A DNA stretch of 37,417 bases, taken from the NCBI GenBank assembly GCA_024684395.1, contig JAIKWY010000147.1:1-37417 (forward strand). Reading direction: 5' to 3'. Shown piece after piece: positions 29,606-37,417 of this stretch. The position numbers and the translations under genes were made by a program. Within the stretch, counting starts at the first letter, position 1. Every line of letters starts with the position of its first letter. This DNA is from Oscillospiraceae bacterium (GTDB lineage Bacteria > Bacillota > Clostridia > Oscillospirales > Ruminococcaceae). The notes beneath the pieces are model-generated. The model was not told where the DNA came from and searched no databases. It saw only the letters and a program-made list of their open reading frames with translations.

Positions 29606-29943
29606 AAAATGCAGATGTCACGATCTACGAGTGCGGCACCTATGCACGACATTTTATCCCTGGCGTCTACTGGTTCGACTGCCGAGGTAAGACAGTCACG
29701 ACGAGGGGCTACACGATCACGGACAGCATCCTGCTGTACCTGTACACGTTTGACTATATCCCGAAGGCTGGTGACCTACTGGTCGTCGGGGAGTGCGACT
29801 ATGTGTTCGACGCATCGACGGAGCGCATGGCATCGGAGAGCATGAAGGCATTCCGGGCAGCGCATCCGGATTTTGCGGTCGCCAAATCCGTGTCGGATTG
29901 CCGCTACGGTGGTCTGAAACACATCGAGGTAACGGCGAGGTGA
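29599..29943 (+). CDS. Head-closure/minor capsid protein
   Basis: 114 residues from ATG 29599, eight bases after CGGAGG. Beta-rich small protein in the position of a head-closure protein (DUF6751-like pattern: FIPGVYWFDCRGKTV, ADTTS... replaced here by YIPKAGDLLVVGECDYVFD). It would attach to the connector and close the filled capsid. Assignment rests mainly on gene order and size. Confidence 0.75.
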   Translation: MLKNADVTIYECGTYARHFIPGVYWFDCRGKTVTTRGYTITDSILLYLYTFDYIPKAGDLLVVGECDYVFDASTERMASESMKAFRAAHPDFAVAKSVSDCRYGGLKHIEVTAR

Positions 29944-29947
29944 TCAC

Positions 29948-30430
29948 ATGGCGCACAGAGTACCACAACCAAACGACCGCCGTCTGCGTATGCAGAACGG
30001 TGCCAACAGCGTGGAGGTCGTGCTCCGGTGGGACGGTAACTTCGGGCGGAGACGTTCACAGCAGTTTGACCGGACACAGGCGTTTATAGATCAGGAGGTC
30101 ATCCGCCTGATGGTGCCGTACACACCGAGCCGGAACAACATCCTGGCAAAGGCTGCTGCGCTGGGCACGAAGATCGGTTCCGGGCTGATCGTGTACCTCA
30201 ACCCCTATGGGCGCTACCAGTACTACGGCAAGGTCATGGTGTCGAGCCTGACCGGCTCAACGTATGCCGTACACGGCGAAAAGAAGGTGCTGACTGATCG
30301 GAAACTGGTCTACAGCACAGCGAAACACCCACAGGCACAAGCGCTGTGGTTTGAGACAACGAAGAAGCAGCACGGCGATGCGATCCTTCGCGGCGCTGCT
30401 GCGATAGCCGGAGGGAGGGCAAGCAGATGA
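29948..30430 (+). CDS. Minor capsid protein
   Basis: 160 residues. The first half has LRWDGNFGRRRSQQFDRTQA, then VIRLMVPYTPSRNNILAKAA and VYLNPYGRYQYYGKVMVSSL, the pattern of the minor-capsid family (HK97 gp10-like tail completion) in Gram-positive phages. The basic C-terminus (AAIAGGRASR) overlaps the next gene. It probably joins head and tail. Confidence 0.85.
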   Translation: MAHRVPQPNDRRLRMQNGANSVEVVLRWDGNFGRRRSQQFDRTQAFIDQEVIRLMVPYTPSRNNILAKAAALGTKIGSGLIVYLNPYGRYQYYGKVMVSSLTGSTYAVHGEKKVLTDRKLVYSTAKHPQAQALWFETTKKQHGDAILRGAAAIAGGRASR

Positions 30431-30873
30431 ACGTGATCGAGCGCACACGGTATATACTGGAACAGTTCCCGCAGATAGCGGAGGTGTGTAACGTCGTGCA
30501 TGTGGATTTTGCCGACCCCGAGCCTACCAGCTACGGGCTCAGCTCCGTCGATGATACACTGATCTACGAGGACATCCTCGGCGGGCAGCTCCGGCAGCAC
30601 AGCTTCCTGCTGTACACCACGTACAGCGGTATAAACGACTACGAACGGCTCCACAACGCCTCTGCGCTGCTGGAGCTGTCGCAATGGCTCCGGCATCAGA
30701 CCGGGGCAGAGGTAATAACAGACACGGGCAGCGGGCGCATCGAGCGCATCACTGCCGAGAACGGTATGCTGTACGCCGTCCCGCAGGACAACATCGAGGA
30801 CGCCGTGCAGTATCAGATGCGGATCATCGTCCGGTATACAACGGGATCCGAAGAAAGCGAGGGAAATACGTGA
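30427..30873 (+). CDS. Minor capsid/tail terminator-like protein
   Basis: 148 residues. YILEQFPQIAEVCNVVHVDF, then YTTYSGINDYERLHNASALL and IIVRYTTGSEE match the minor-capsid family of clostridial phages that sits where the tail terminator is expected. It starts in ATGA overlap with the previous gene and ends in overlap with GTG 30870, so the connector genes are translationally coupled. Confidence 0.8.
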   Translation: MNVIERTRYILEQFPQIAEVCNVVHVDFADPEPTSYGLSSVDDTLIYEDILGGQLRQHSFLLYTTYSGINDYERLHNASALLELSQWLRHQTGAEVITDTGSGRIERITAENGMLYAVPQDNIEDAVQYQMRIIVRYTTGSEESEGNT

Positions 30874-31355
30874 AAGCACTACGCTATAACACCGGCGCAT
30901 TGGAGTACGAAGCCGCCTATGGAAAGTTTAAGATCAGTATCGACCCGAACCTGCTCAAGCGCGTACAGACAGCAATGCAGGAGATCGAGGAGCTGAAGAC
31001 CCAGTATCCTGACGAGATCAACATCGACACGGCATGGGAGCTCGACGGCAAGATCAAGGAGATTGTCAACAGGGCGTTCGGGACGGACATCAGCAGGGCA
31101 GCGTTCGGCGGCGCCAACGTTCTGTGGCAGACCGAAAGCGGTTTTTCGCTGTTCGAGGAGTTTTTCAATGTATTTCTCCCGGAGCTGAGACGCGATGCAG
31201 AGATCCTCGCAGAGCAGAGACAGCAGCGCGTCCGTCCGGAGGTTGCGAAGTATCTGCCGCAGGAGCCAAAGCCTGAGCCGGCGCCGGCAGGGATCGACGT
31301 GGACAACCTGACACCCGAACAGAAGAAGGCGCTGCTGGCGGCGCTGTTGCAGTGA
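30870..31355 (+). CDS. Probable tail assembly chaperone-like protein
   Basis: 161 residues from GTG 30870, overlapping the previous stop. Helical with an acidic/basic central part (LLKRVQTAMQEIEELKTQYP), then a Pro/Glu-rich linker and a C-terminal helix (LTPEQKKALLAALLQ). The order, just before Gp15, is that of tail assembly chaperone gpG. No slippery frameshift site is obvious. I call this by position, not by a clear motif. Confidence 0.65.
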   Translation: MKALRYNTGALEYEAAYGKFKISIDPNLLKRVQTAMQEIEELKTQYPDEINIDTAWELDGKIKEIVNRAFGTDISRAAFGGANVLWQTESGFSLFEEFFNVFLPELRRDAEILAEQRQQRVRPEVAKYLPQEPKPEPAPAGIDVDNLTPEQKKALLAALLQ

Positions 31356-31912
31356 TCGGCGAGCTGCCGACTGCACTCGAGGTCGGCGGCGAGATGCTGC
31401 GCATCAGGTCGGATTTCCGTGTCGTGCTGAATATTTATGCAGCGTGGAACGATCCGGAGCTGACACCAGAGGAGCAGTGCATCGTCTGCATCTGCAATCT
31501 GAATGAAGAGCCGGAGCGCATCACACAAGAGAACGCCCAGGAGGCAGTCGAGAAGGCGTACTGGTTCTGCGCTGGCGGCGAGATGCCGCTGGACGAGCGC
31601 GAGCCGATCAAGGTGATCGACTGGGAGCAGGACGAGCGTCTGATCTTCCCGGCGATCAACAAGGCAGCCGGCTACGAGACGAGGTCGCTGCCGTATCTGC
31701 ACTGGTGGTCGTTTGTCGGACTCCTCGGCGAGGTCGGCGAGGGACTGCTGTCGCAGGTGCTGCACATCCGAACGAAACGTGCAAAGGGCAAAAAGCTCGA
31801 AAAATGGGAGGCGGAGTACTACCGGGACCACCGCAGCCTGATCGACCTGAAACCCCGGTACACCAAGGAAGAACTGGCAGAGCGTGACAGGATCAACGCT
31901 ATGCTGGGCTGA
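31352..31912 (+). CDS. Gp15-family tail protein
   Basis: 186 residues from GTG 31352, in overlap with the previous stop. It has the bacteriophage Gp15 pattern: IRSDFRVVLNIYAAWNDPEL, EEQCIVCICNLNEE, KAYWFCAGGE, then LPYLHWWSFVGLLGEVG and KWEAEYYRDH. Gp15 usually follows the tail-assembly chaperone and precedes the tape measure. Here the tail-tube gene lies between it and the tape measure. Confidence 0.88.
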   Translation: MIGELPTALEVGGEMLRIRSDFRVVLNIYAAWNDPELTPEEQCIVCICNLNEEPERITQENAQEAVEKAYWFCAGGEMPLDEREPIKVIDWEQDERLIFPAINKAAGYETRSLPYLHWWSFVGLLGEVGEGLLSQVLHIRTKRAKGKKLEKWEAEYYRDHRSLIDLKPRYTKEELAERDRINAMLG

Positions 31913-31926
31913 TAGGAGGAATATAC

Positions 31927-32481
31927 ATGGACAAGGCAGAAAGAAAATACCTGGCGCACTATCTGGATGCGAACCCGCTCGGCGCAAACCCGGTGACCAA
32001 CGCCACCAACTACATCCGCCTGGGTAAGGATCTGGAGGAGTACAATGAGGCGCTCAACCCTGATGTAACTACCACCAAGAACATCCTCGGCGAGAACAAC
32101 GTCACCCACAACGGCTTTGACGTATCGTCCGACGTGGATCCGTTTTATGTTTATCTGGACAGCAGCGGCAACCCGGACGACCTGGCAGAGAAGATCGCAT
32201 ACATCGCTAACAACCGCATGACCAACACCGGCTGCAAGACTACCAAGGTGGACGTGCTGGTCAACGCATCCGGCACGGTGCTGTGGGCATACCGTGAGGA
32301 GGTGCTGGTCGTTCCGAACTCGGTCGGCGGTAATACCTCCGGCGTACAGATCCCGTTCACGCTGCACAACTGCGGCGAGCGTGTATCCGGTACGTGGGAC
32401 GCCTCCACAAAGACATTCACGCCGACATCGAGCAGCAGCTCGTCCAACTCCGGCGGATCCAGCAGCACCGGCACGGGCTGA
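31927..32481 (+). CDS. Major tail (tube) protein
   Basis: 184 residues from ATG 31927 (TAGGAGGAATATAC). YLAHYLDANP, YIRLGKDLEEYNEALNPDVT, KNILGENNVTHNGFDVSSDV and REEVLVVPNSVGGNTSGVQI mark a siphovirus tail-tube protein of the clostridial type. A Ser/Thr/Gly-rich tail of about 20 residues (SSSSSSNSGGSSSTGTG) follows. It polymerises around the tape measure. Its position behind Gp15 rather than before the chaperones is unusual. Confidence 0.88.
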   Translation: MDKAERKYLAHYLDANPLGANPVTNATNYIRLGKDLEEYNEALNPDVTTTKNILGENNVTHNGFDVSSDVDPFYVYLDSSGNPDDLAEKIAYIANNRMTNTGCKTTKVDVLVNASGTVLWAYREEVLVVPNSVGGNTSGVQIPFTLHNCGERVSGTWDASTKTFTPTSSSSSSNSGGSSSTGTG

Positions 32482-32514
32482 TAAAAATCAAAATCGGTTA
32501 GGAGGTGACGCACC

Positions 32515-35310
32515 GTGGCAGCAGATGGCAGCTTAAATTTTGACGTGAGGCTGTTTACAAAAGGATTTATAAATGGGCTAAAAAACGTCGGAGCGGGGCT
32601 CGACCGGATCAAGGGTGTCCTCGGCAGCGTCGCTTCCGTAGCCGGCGTAGCGTTCAGCACTGCGGGGCTGATCTCGTTCATTAAGGCGTCTGAGGAGGCA
32701 TACAAGGTACAGCTCGAAGCGGAGACCAAGCTCGAGACGATCCTCGGGCGCAACCTCGGCGCCACCAAGGAACAGATCAAGGCGACCAAGGAGTGGGCGA
32801 ATGCGCTGCAAAAGGTAGGCGTGATCGGTGACGAGATCCAGCTCTCCGGATTGCAGGAGCTCTCGACCTACATCGAGAATGCGGATTCGCTCAAGACCAT
32901 GAACGAAGTGCTGAACGATATGCTGGCGCAGCAGTACGGCCTGAACGCCACAGCCGAGAGTGCTGTGACGATCTCGACCATGCTGGGCAAGGTGCTCGAG
33001 GGGCAGACTTCGGCGCTCTCCCGTTACGGTTACAGCTTTACCGAGGCGCAGGAGCAGCTCCTGAAGTACGGCACAGAGGAGCAGCGTGTCGCCACTCTGG
33101 CGGACGTTGTCAGAGCCTCGGTGGGCGGCGTCAATGAGGCGCTCGCTCGGACGCCTGCCGGTAGGATCAAACAGCTCAGCAACGCCTTCGGTGACGTCAA
33201 AGAGCGAATCGGTGAGGCATTTACAAATCTTGAGTACATGCTGCTCCCGGCTACGGAGCATCTGGTCGAGATGCTCGCCAAGGCGGCTGACTACGCTGTA
33301 AAGCTCACCGAGACGCTTGCGGCGACATTTGGCATCGAACTGCACAATACTGTAGCCGTCACCGGCGAGATCGCTGACAGCATCGAGGAGCAGGAGGCTC
33401 TGACCGAGGCAGTCGAAGACACTGCCAAGGCGCAGGACAACTACCTCGCAGGTTTTGATAAGATCACCAAGCTCGGTGACGATACAGCTGACAAACCGGA
33501 CAAGGCAGAGGAGACTGTCGCAGAGACGATCATCCCGGAGCTGTCTGACGGTCTCCTCGTGGAGTCTGCGCAGGAGGCAGCCGACAAGGTGCAGGAGATC
33601 TTCCAGGGACTCCTCGATGTGCTGGCACCTCTGCAAGAAGCGTGGGAGAAGTACGGCGACTCGATTGAGCAGCATCTGAGTAATAATTTTAACAACATCG
33701 GCAGCCACATCCGGAACATGATCAACGCCACAACAGAGTGGGCGTCTGAGCTGGACTGGGAACCGCTGCTGAAAAGCTTTGACGGACTCCTCGAAGCGCT
33801 CGAACCCATTACCGAGGACATCGGTGCGGGGCTGGAGTGGCTGTGGGTCAATGTCCTGCTGCCGCTCGGCAAATGGACAATCGAGGAGGCTACGCCGAAG
33901 GCGATTGACGTGCTGTCCGGTGCTCTCGATGTGCTCGCTGCTATGGTCGATGCCGTCAAGCCCGGCTTGGAGGAGTTCTGGGACAAGGTGCTCAAGCCGC
34001 TGCTGGATAAGGCGGCAGAGCTAACGATCGAGGGGCTGGAGAAGCTCTCCAACTGGCTGCACGATCTGGCAGACTGGATACGGGAGCACCCGAACATCTC
34101 AGGCTTCATGACCGAGCTGGCTGCCGCCATCGGTATCCTCTACGCCGCAATCAAGGGCGGCGTTGTAGCGAACATCGCCAAATTTATTACAGCGGCAGCG
34201 GCGCTCGACGTTACCATCTGGGTCGTGATTGCCGGCATCCTTGCGTGGATCTACGTGATCACTGAGCTCAAAGACAACTGGCAGGACATCTGCGACGTGT
34301 TCGAGGAGTCGGGCGGCGTCTGGGAGTTCCTGACCGGCTGGATCGAATACGCGACCGACGACATCGAGGGCTTCTTCTCCACGTCAGAGCTCGGCAAGAA
34401 ATGGCTCGAAACGTGGGAAAATGTCGGCGCCGCGTTCTATACTGTTATCAATTCGTGGTGGGATGCGTTTGAGACGTTCGGTGAGAAGATCTACGACATT
34501 ACACACAAGCTCGGACGGTTCCTCGCTGATCGTTTCAGGCAGGCGTACTCCGACGTGATCAAACCGTTCAAGCCGATGGTGGAATGGTTCAAAGAAAAGT
34601 GGAAACTGATCAAGGACATCTACAACGCAGCGTCGCCATATTTTAAGGAGAAATTCGACAAGGCAGCAGAGAATGTCCGCTCGGCGTTCTCCAGTATCGG
34701 GTCGTTCTTCTCGGATATGGCGAACAAAGTCAAGGCACCGTTCCTGTCTATCGCCAACTGGTTCAAGGAGACGTTCTCGCAGGCATGGCAGAACGTGCTG
34801 AACGTGTTCAGCAGGGGTGGCTCCGTCTTCGAGGGTATCCAGGCCGGCATTGACACGATCTTCAAGCAGACCGTGAACGGGCTGATCAACGGCATCAATA
34901 ACACGCTGCGGAGACCGTTCGAGACGGTGAATACGGCGATCAATGCCCTCAGAGGGTGGGAACTTTGGACACCCTGGGGCGATTTCTACCCGTTTAACTG
35001 GCTGCCGACCATCAACATCCCGGAGATCCCGAGACTCGCACAGGGCACTGCCGTCCCCGCCAACTATGGCGAGTTCCTGGCAGTGCTCGGCGATAACAAA
35101 CGGGAGCCGGAGGTCGTCTCCCCGCTATCCACGATCAAGAAGGCAGTGTCTGAGGCACTACAAGAGGCAGGCGGCACTGGTGGAGACATCACGGTCAACC
35201 TGCGGGCTGATCTGGACGGCAAGCAGATCTACAAGACAGTCGTCCGCCTGAACAAGGACAGCATCCGCATGACAGGCAAAAACCCGCTACAGCCGGAGGT
35301 GGTTAGATGA
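32515..35310 (+). CDS. Tape measure protein
   Basis: 931 residues from GTG 32515 (AGGAGGTGACGCACC). Long, helical, Ala/Gly/Lys/Leu-rich, with a hydrophobic central region near residues 530-580 (FMTELAAAIGILYAAIKGGV, LDVTIWVVIAGILAWIYVIT). This is typical of tape measures. Length sets the tail: at about 0.15 nm per residue, roughly 140 nm. C-terminal part has repeated amphipathic and Trp-rich stretches (NWFKETFSQAWQN). It overlaps the next gene by four bases. Confidence 0.95.
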   Translation: MAADGSLNFDVRLFTKGFINGLKNVGAGLDRIKGVLGSVASVAGVAFSTAGLISFIKASEEAYKVQLEAETKLETILGRNLGATKEQIKATKEWANALQKVGVIGDEIQLSGLQELSTYIENADSLKTMNEVLNDMLAQQYGLNATAESAVTISTMLGKVLEGQTSALSRYGYSFTEAQEQLLKYGTEEQRVATLADVVRASVGGVNEALARTPAGRIKQLSNAFGDVKERIGEAFTNLEYMLLPATEHLVEMLAKAADYAVKLTETLAATFGIELHNTVAVTGEIADSIEEQEALTEAVEDTAKAQDNYLAGFDKITKLGDDTADKPDKAEETVAETIIPELSDGLLVESAQEAADKVQEIFQGLLDVLAPLQEAWEKYGDSIEQHLSNNFNNIGSHIRNMINATTEWASELDWEPLLKSFDGLLEALEPITEDIGAGLEWLWVNVLLPLGKWTIEEATPKAIDVLSGALDVLAAMVDAVKPGLEEFWDKVLKPLLDKAAELTIEGLEKLSNWLHDLADWIREHPNISGFMTELAAAIGILYAAIKGGVVANIAKFITAAAALDVTIWVVIAGILAWIYVITELKDNWQDICDVFEESGGVWEFLTGWIEYATDDIEGFFSTSELGKKWLETWENVGAAFYTVINSWWDAFETFGEKIYDITHKLGRFLADRFRQAYSDVIKPFKPMVEWFKEKWKLIKDIYNAASPYFKEKFDKAAENVRSAFSSIGSFFSDMANKVKAPFLSIANWFKETFSQAWQNVLNVFSRGGSVFEGIQAGIDTIFKQTVNGLINGINNTLRRPFETVNTAINALRGWELWTPWGDFYPFNWLPTINIPEIPRLAQGTAVPANYGEFLAVLGDNKREPEVVSPLSTIKKAVSEALQEAGGTGGDITVNLRADLDGKQIYKTVVRLNKDSIRMTGKNPLQPEVVR

Positions 35311-35705
35311 GCCAGAGTCCTCAGTTTGTTGTAAAACAGATGGATTATACAACGGTTTGCACGCTGCCAACACCAGCGGAAAACGGTGTTAGCATCACAC
35401 CGGAGCGCATCTGGTCGCAAAACGCGGGGCGCAGCAGCTCGACAGGCCTTTTCGTGGGGGACGTCATCGCGCGGAAATATACCGTGTCGATCACTTATGA
35501 CCAGCTCGACGAGGACGAGGTGCAGCCGCTGATCGCGTTAACAGATACGACTGTGCCGTTCTGGCGCCTGGACTTCCCGTTCGGCGGCAACCAGAAGAGC
35601 ATGGTGTGTTATATCCCGCCACCTACCTATCAGGTCAAGCGGTGGGATAAGGAGCGGCAAAAGTACGTTTTCGAGGGCGTCAAGCTCGAGTTTATCCAGC
35701 AGTAG
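35307..35705 (+). CDS. Small tail/baseplate protein
   Basis: 132 residues, ATGA overlap with the tape measure stop. Beta-rich with DYTTVCTLPTPAENGVSI, GLFVGDVIARKYTVSITYDQ, PFWRLDFPFGG and YEF-type ending. Fits DUF6711-like/baseplate hub adaptors directly downstream of tape measures. Probably the distal-tail adaptor; function by position. Confidence 0.75.
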   Translation: MSQSPQFVVKQMDYTTVCTLPTPAENGVSITPERIWSQNAGRSSSTGLFVGDVIARKYTVSITYDQLDEDEVQPLIALTDTTVPFWRLDFPFGGNQKSMVCYIPPPTYQVKRWDKERQKYVFEGVKLEFIQQ

Positions 35706-35714
35706 GAGGCCGCC

Positions 35715-36905
35715 ATGTACGTGATAGATAATACCGTAGTAAATAATGCGGTAACATCATACAGCCGCACGTTCCGGGCGCGTCTTGACTTCCTGGCGGC
35801 AGATGGTGAGACTGTAGAGCGGACACTGAGCGGACAGGACATCGGCAGAGTCACGATCGAGCACGCCCAGACAGAGACCGACACCGTACAGATCGGGGGC
35901 GTGCTGTCCCGCAAAGCAGAGATCAAGATCTGCAACGGGTACGTCCCGAAACGCGGCGACGTGTTTGCGCTGTACCTGTATCTGCTCGATCTGGACGGCA
36001 CGAACACAGACCCGGCATCCCAGGCAACGGTCGGGCAGTGGACGCACGGAGAGCTCACAACGTACACGCACAGGGAGATCGCGACGCTGCCGCCGACCAA
36101 AGACATCGACGGGACGCCGCTCGAAAACTATTACATCCCGTTCGGGGTGTACGAGGTACGCCGGGCGGTAACGGAGGGCAGTGCAGTCAAGGTCACGGCG
36201 TTTGACAAGCTGTATGCCGTTGACGCGCTATACGACCCGGAGATCGAGTTTCCGGCGTCCTCCGTCGCTGTGACAGAGGACGTGCTGCGACAGCTCGGCA
36301 TCCCGGGGAGAGTCCCTGTATCTACCGGCAACCTGATCGAGGCAGGCAGGCAGCCTGTCCACGGCTCTGACGACGAGGAGATCCTCGTCAGCGCAGAATA
36401 CAGCTTTACGATCGCAGCGGAGGACGTTGCCGGTCTTACCTGCCGTGATGTTCTCGGCGGTATCGCCGCCATGTCCGGCGGCAACGGGCTGCTGGATCGG
36501 AACGGCAGATACACCGTGGAGTTTACCGGGGATATTAAGCACACGCTCAACGTAAACACGATAGACACGCCGCAGATCGGTGACATAGACCAGAAGATCA
36601 ATGGTCTGACCTGCGTTGTCAGTGATCAGGAGACGCTCACCTGTGGAAACCAGGAGACAGCGGTTGAGTTCCGCTGCCCGTGGATGACACAGCAGCGTCT
36701 GAACCGGATCCTGTTTGAGCTCTCGCACATTTCGTGGAGACCGGCAGTGTTTTATCAGCGGCTCGGCGATCCACGGTGGGATCTCGGCGACCGGTTTGAT
36801 TATACACCCGGCAGATGTGAGGCGGTCATCACAGAGCTGCGGTACGAATTTGACGGAGGACTGTCAGCGGAGATGACGTCCTGCGGTACTTTGGAGGTGA
36901 TCTGA
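35715..36905 (+). CDS. Tail/baseplate structural protein
   Basis: 396 residues from ATG 35715 (AGGAGGCCGCC). Beta-rich: FRARLDFLAADGETVERTL, LSRKAEIKICNGYVPKRGDV, YIPFGVYEVRRAVTEGS, KVTAFDKLYAVDALYDPE. This resembles the tail-associated hub proteins of siphoviruses (gp27/Tal N-terminal-like), but no peptidase motif is visible. Stop overlaps the next start (TGATG). Confidence 0.8.
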   Translation: MYVIDNTVVNNAVTSYSRTFRARLDFLAADGETVERTLSGQDIGRVTIEHAQTETDTVQIGGVLSRKAEIKICNGYVPKRGDVFALYLYLLDLDGTNTDPASQATVGQWTHGELTTYTHREIATLPPTKDIDGTPLENYYIPFGVYEVRRAVTEGSAVKVTAFDKLYAVDALYDPEIEFPASSVAVTEDVLRQLGIPGRVPVSTGNLIEAGRQPVHGSDDEEILVSAEYSFTIAAEDVAGLTCRDVLGGIAAMSGGNGLLDRNGRYTVEFTGDIKHTLNVNTIDTPQIGDIDQKINGLTCVVSDQETLTCGNQETAVEFRCPWMTQQRLNRILFELSHISWRPAVFYQRLGDPRWDLGDRFDYTPGRCEAVITELRYEFDGGLSAEMTSCGTLEVI

Positions 36906-37213
36906 TGTCGTATACATCAGCTTTTACAGGCGCACAGATGGATGCAGTATTTAACCGTGTGTCAAACACAGTTATCGGCAGGGCTACGCTGATAGGTGGC
37001 GCACGTCGTGCCACTGTATTTGTGGATGTTCCGGGTTTTACGAATCCATATTGTATAGCAACGCTACGATTGCAGCCGGAATATGGAATTGGGGGCCCTG
37101 TTGGAGTATATACAAGCTACGATTCGCAATCCGGTAAGCTAAACATCCAAATCGTTGGTGATGACCTCGTGGGCGGATATACCTATACAGTAGATTACAT
37201 GCTGACAGAATAG
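36905..37213 (+). CDS. Small tail structural protein
   Basis: 102 residues. The start, MSYTSAFTGAQMDAVFNRVS, is a motif seen at the N-terminus of many tail/fibre adaptor proteins, followed by a beta-rich body. RBS GGAGGTGATCTG. Its last 41 bases are part of the left arm of the terminal inverted repeat, and so occur a second time, reversed, at the end of the window. Confidence 0.75.
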   Translation: MSYTSAFTGAQMDAVFNRVSNTVIGRATLIGGARRATVFVDVPGFTNPYCIATLRLQPEYGIGGPVGVYTSYDSQSGKLNIQIVGDDLVGGYTYTVDYMLTE

Positions 37214-37417
37214 GAGTGATACTATGGCGCAGCAGTCGCCCCGTCTGGGTCTGGTAAAACCGGATCTGGACGATAACTATAATATCGGCGTCTATAACGA
37301 CACGATATTATAGTTATCGTCCAGATCCGGTTTTACCAGACCCAGACGGGGCGACTGCTGCGCCATAGTATCACTCCTATTCTGTCAGCATGTAATCTAC
37401 TGTATAGGTATATCCGC
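37173..37417. repeat. 115-bp perfect inverted repeat at the end of the window
   Basis: Bases 37173-37287 are exactly the reverse complement of 37303-37417, with a 15-base spacer (37288-37302). The arms contain the end of the gene at 36905, an RBS and the start of the gene at 37224, and the right arm stops at the last base. Arms carrying coding sequence, running to the very end, indicate a hairpin-type chimeric read or an assembly fold-back rather than a biological terminus. Confidence 0.9.
37224..37302 (+). CDS. Partial tail/fibre gene cut by the terminal palindrome
   Basis: ATG 37224 after AGGAGTGATACT opens a frame beginning MAQQSPRLGLVKPDLDDNYN then IGVYND. This is the usual start of a phage tail or fibre structural protein. 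The frame ends artificially at TAG 37311-37313, because from 37303 the sequence is the inverted copy of the left arm. Only the first 26 codons are likely to be real. Confidence 0.7.

Noticed and set aside
37173-37417. A protelomerase-type hairpin telomere (N15-like)
   Set aside because: Telomere sites are short palindromes outside coding genes, and such phages carry a protelomerase. Here the arms contain coding sequence and an RBS, no protelomerase gene is visible, and the arm stops at the window end.

Overview
This window is most of a temperate siphovirus-type prophage (or an assembled phage contig) of a Gram-positive host, most probably a gut member of the Clostridia (Ruminococcaceae/Oscillospiraceae or Lachnospiraceae). 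The reasons are the dense AGGAGG ribosome-binding sites, sigma-A type promoters, an ImmA-type lysogeny module, and gene families typical of clostridial phages (DUF2800, DUF2815, VapE, VRR-NUC, SNF2, Gp15, Minor_capsid families). No gene pins the host genus. The lysogeny end (about 1-3740) is visibly AT-richer than the GC-rich early, replication and structural genes.

Layout. 1-367: flank, a tRNA-Ser(GGA) 3' half that marks the attachment site, and short repeats. 368-3471 (minus): tyrosine integrase, an unknown protein, an ImmA-like metallopeptidase and a double-HTH repressor, with a candidate small RNA beside the integrase. 3472-3738: a genetic switch with TTGAG-N5-CTCAA operators and two consensus promoters that face each other. 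3739-7703 (plus): two small HTH regulators, an AntA/KilAC antirepressor, and a string of short, overlapping, mostly unknown early genes. 7777-20679: replication and recombination genes, namely an RNA-polymerase-alpha-CTD-like protein, DUF2800 nuclease, DUF2815 ssDNA-binding-like protein, family A DNA polymerase, a second tyrosine recombinase, a methylase-like protein, a primase-helicase, an iteron-like region, a VRR-NUC nuclease, an SNF2 helicase, small proteins, and a sigma-region-4-like late regulator. 20651-20841: a promoter, a structured leader and a terminator-like hairpin just before the terminase. 20874-25777: small and large terminase, portal, and a minor capsid/MuF-type protein with a JAB-like C-terminal domain. 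25770-27290: a stretch of very small genes separated by near-identical terminator/RBS cassettes. 27384-37302: scaffold, major capsid protein with an Ig-like tail, connectors, tail proteins, tape measure and baseplate proteins. Lysis genes, receptor-binding proteins and the other attachment site are not in the window.

How it works together. The repressor, probably removed by ImmA-type proteolysis or by the antirepressor, holds the face-to-face switch. Release gives the rightward early operon. The polymerase, primase-helicase, SNF2 helicase and nucleases replicate and recombine the genome, perhaps from the iteron region. The sigma-like regulator directly precedes the candidate late promoter and leader RNA, so it is the natural candidate to switch on packaging and structural genes.

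The last 245 bases are a perfect inverted repeat (115-base arms, 15-base spacer) that cuts a tail gene short and runs to the end. It is most likely a chimeric or assembly artefact. The most interesting places for follow-up are the terminase leader RNA, the MuF-JAB fusion with its internal consensus promoter and tiny partner gene, the small-gene cassette region, the face-to-face lysogeny switch, and the alpha-CTD-like gene that sits in a 1.87-kb frame without stops.
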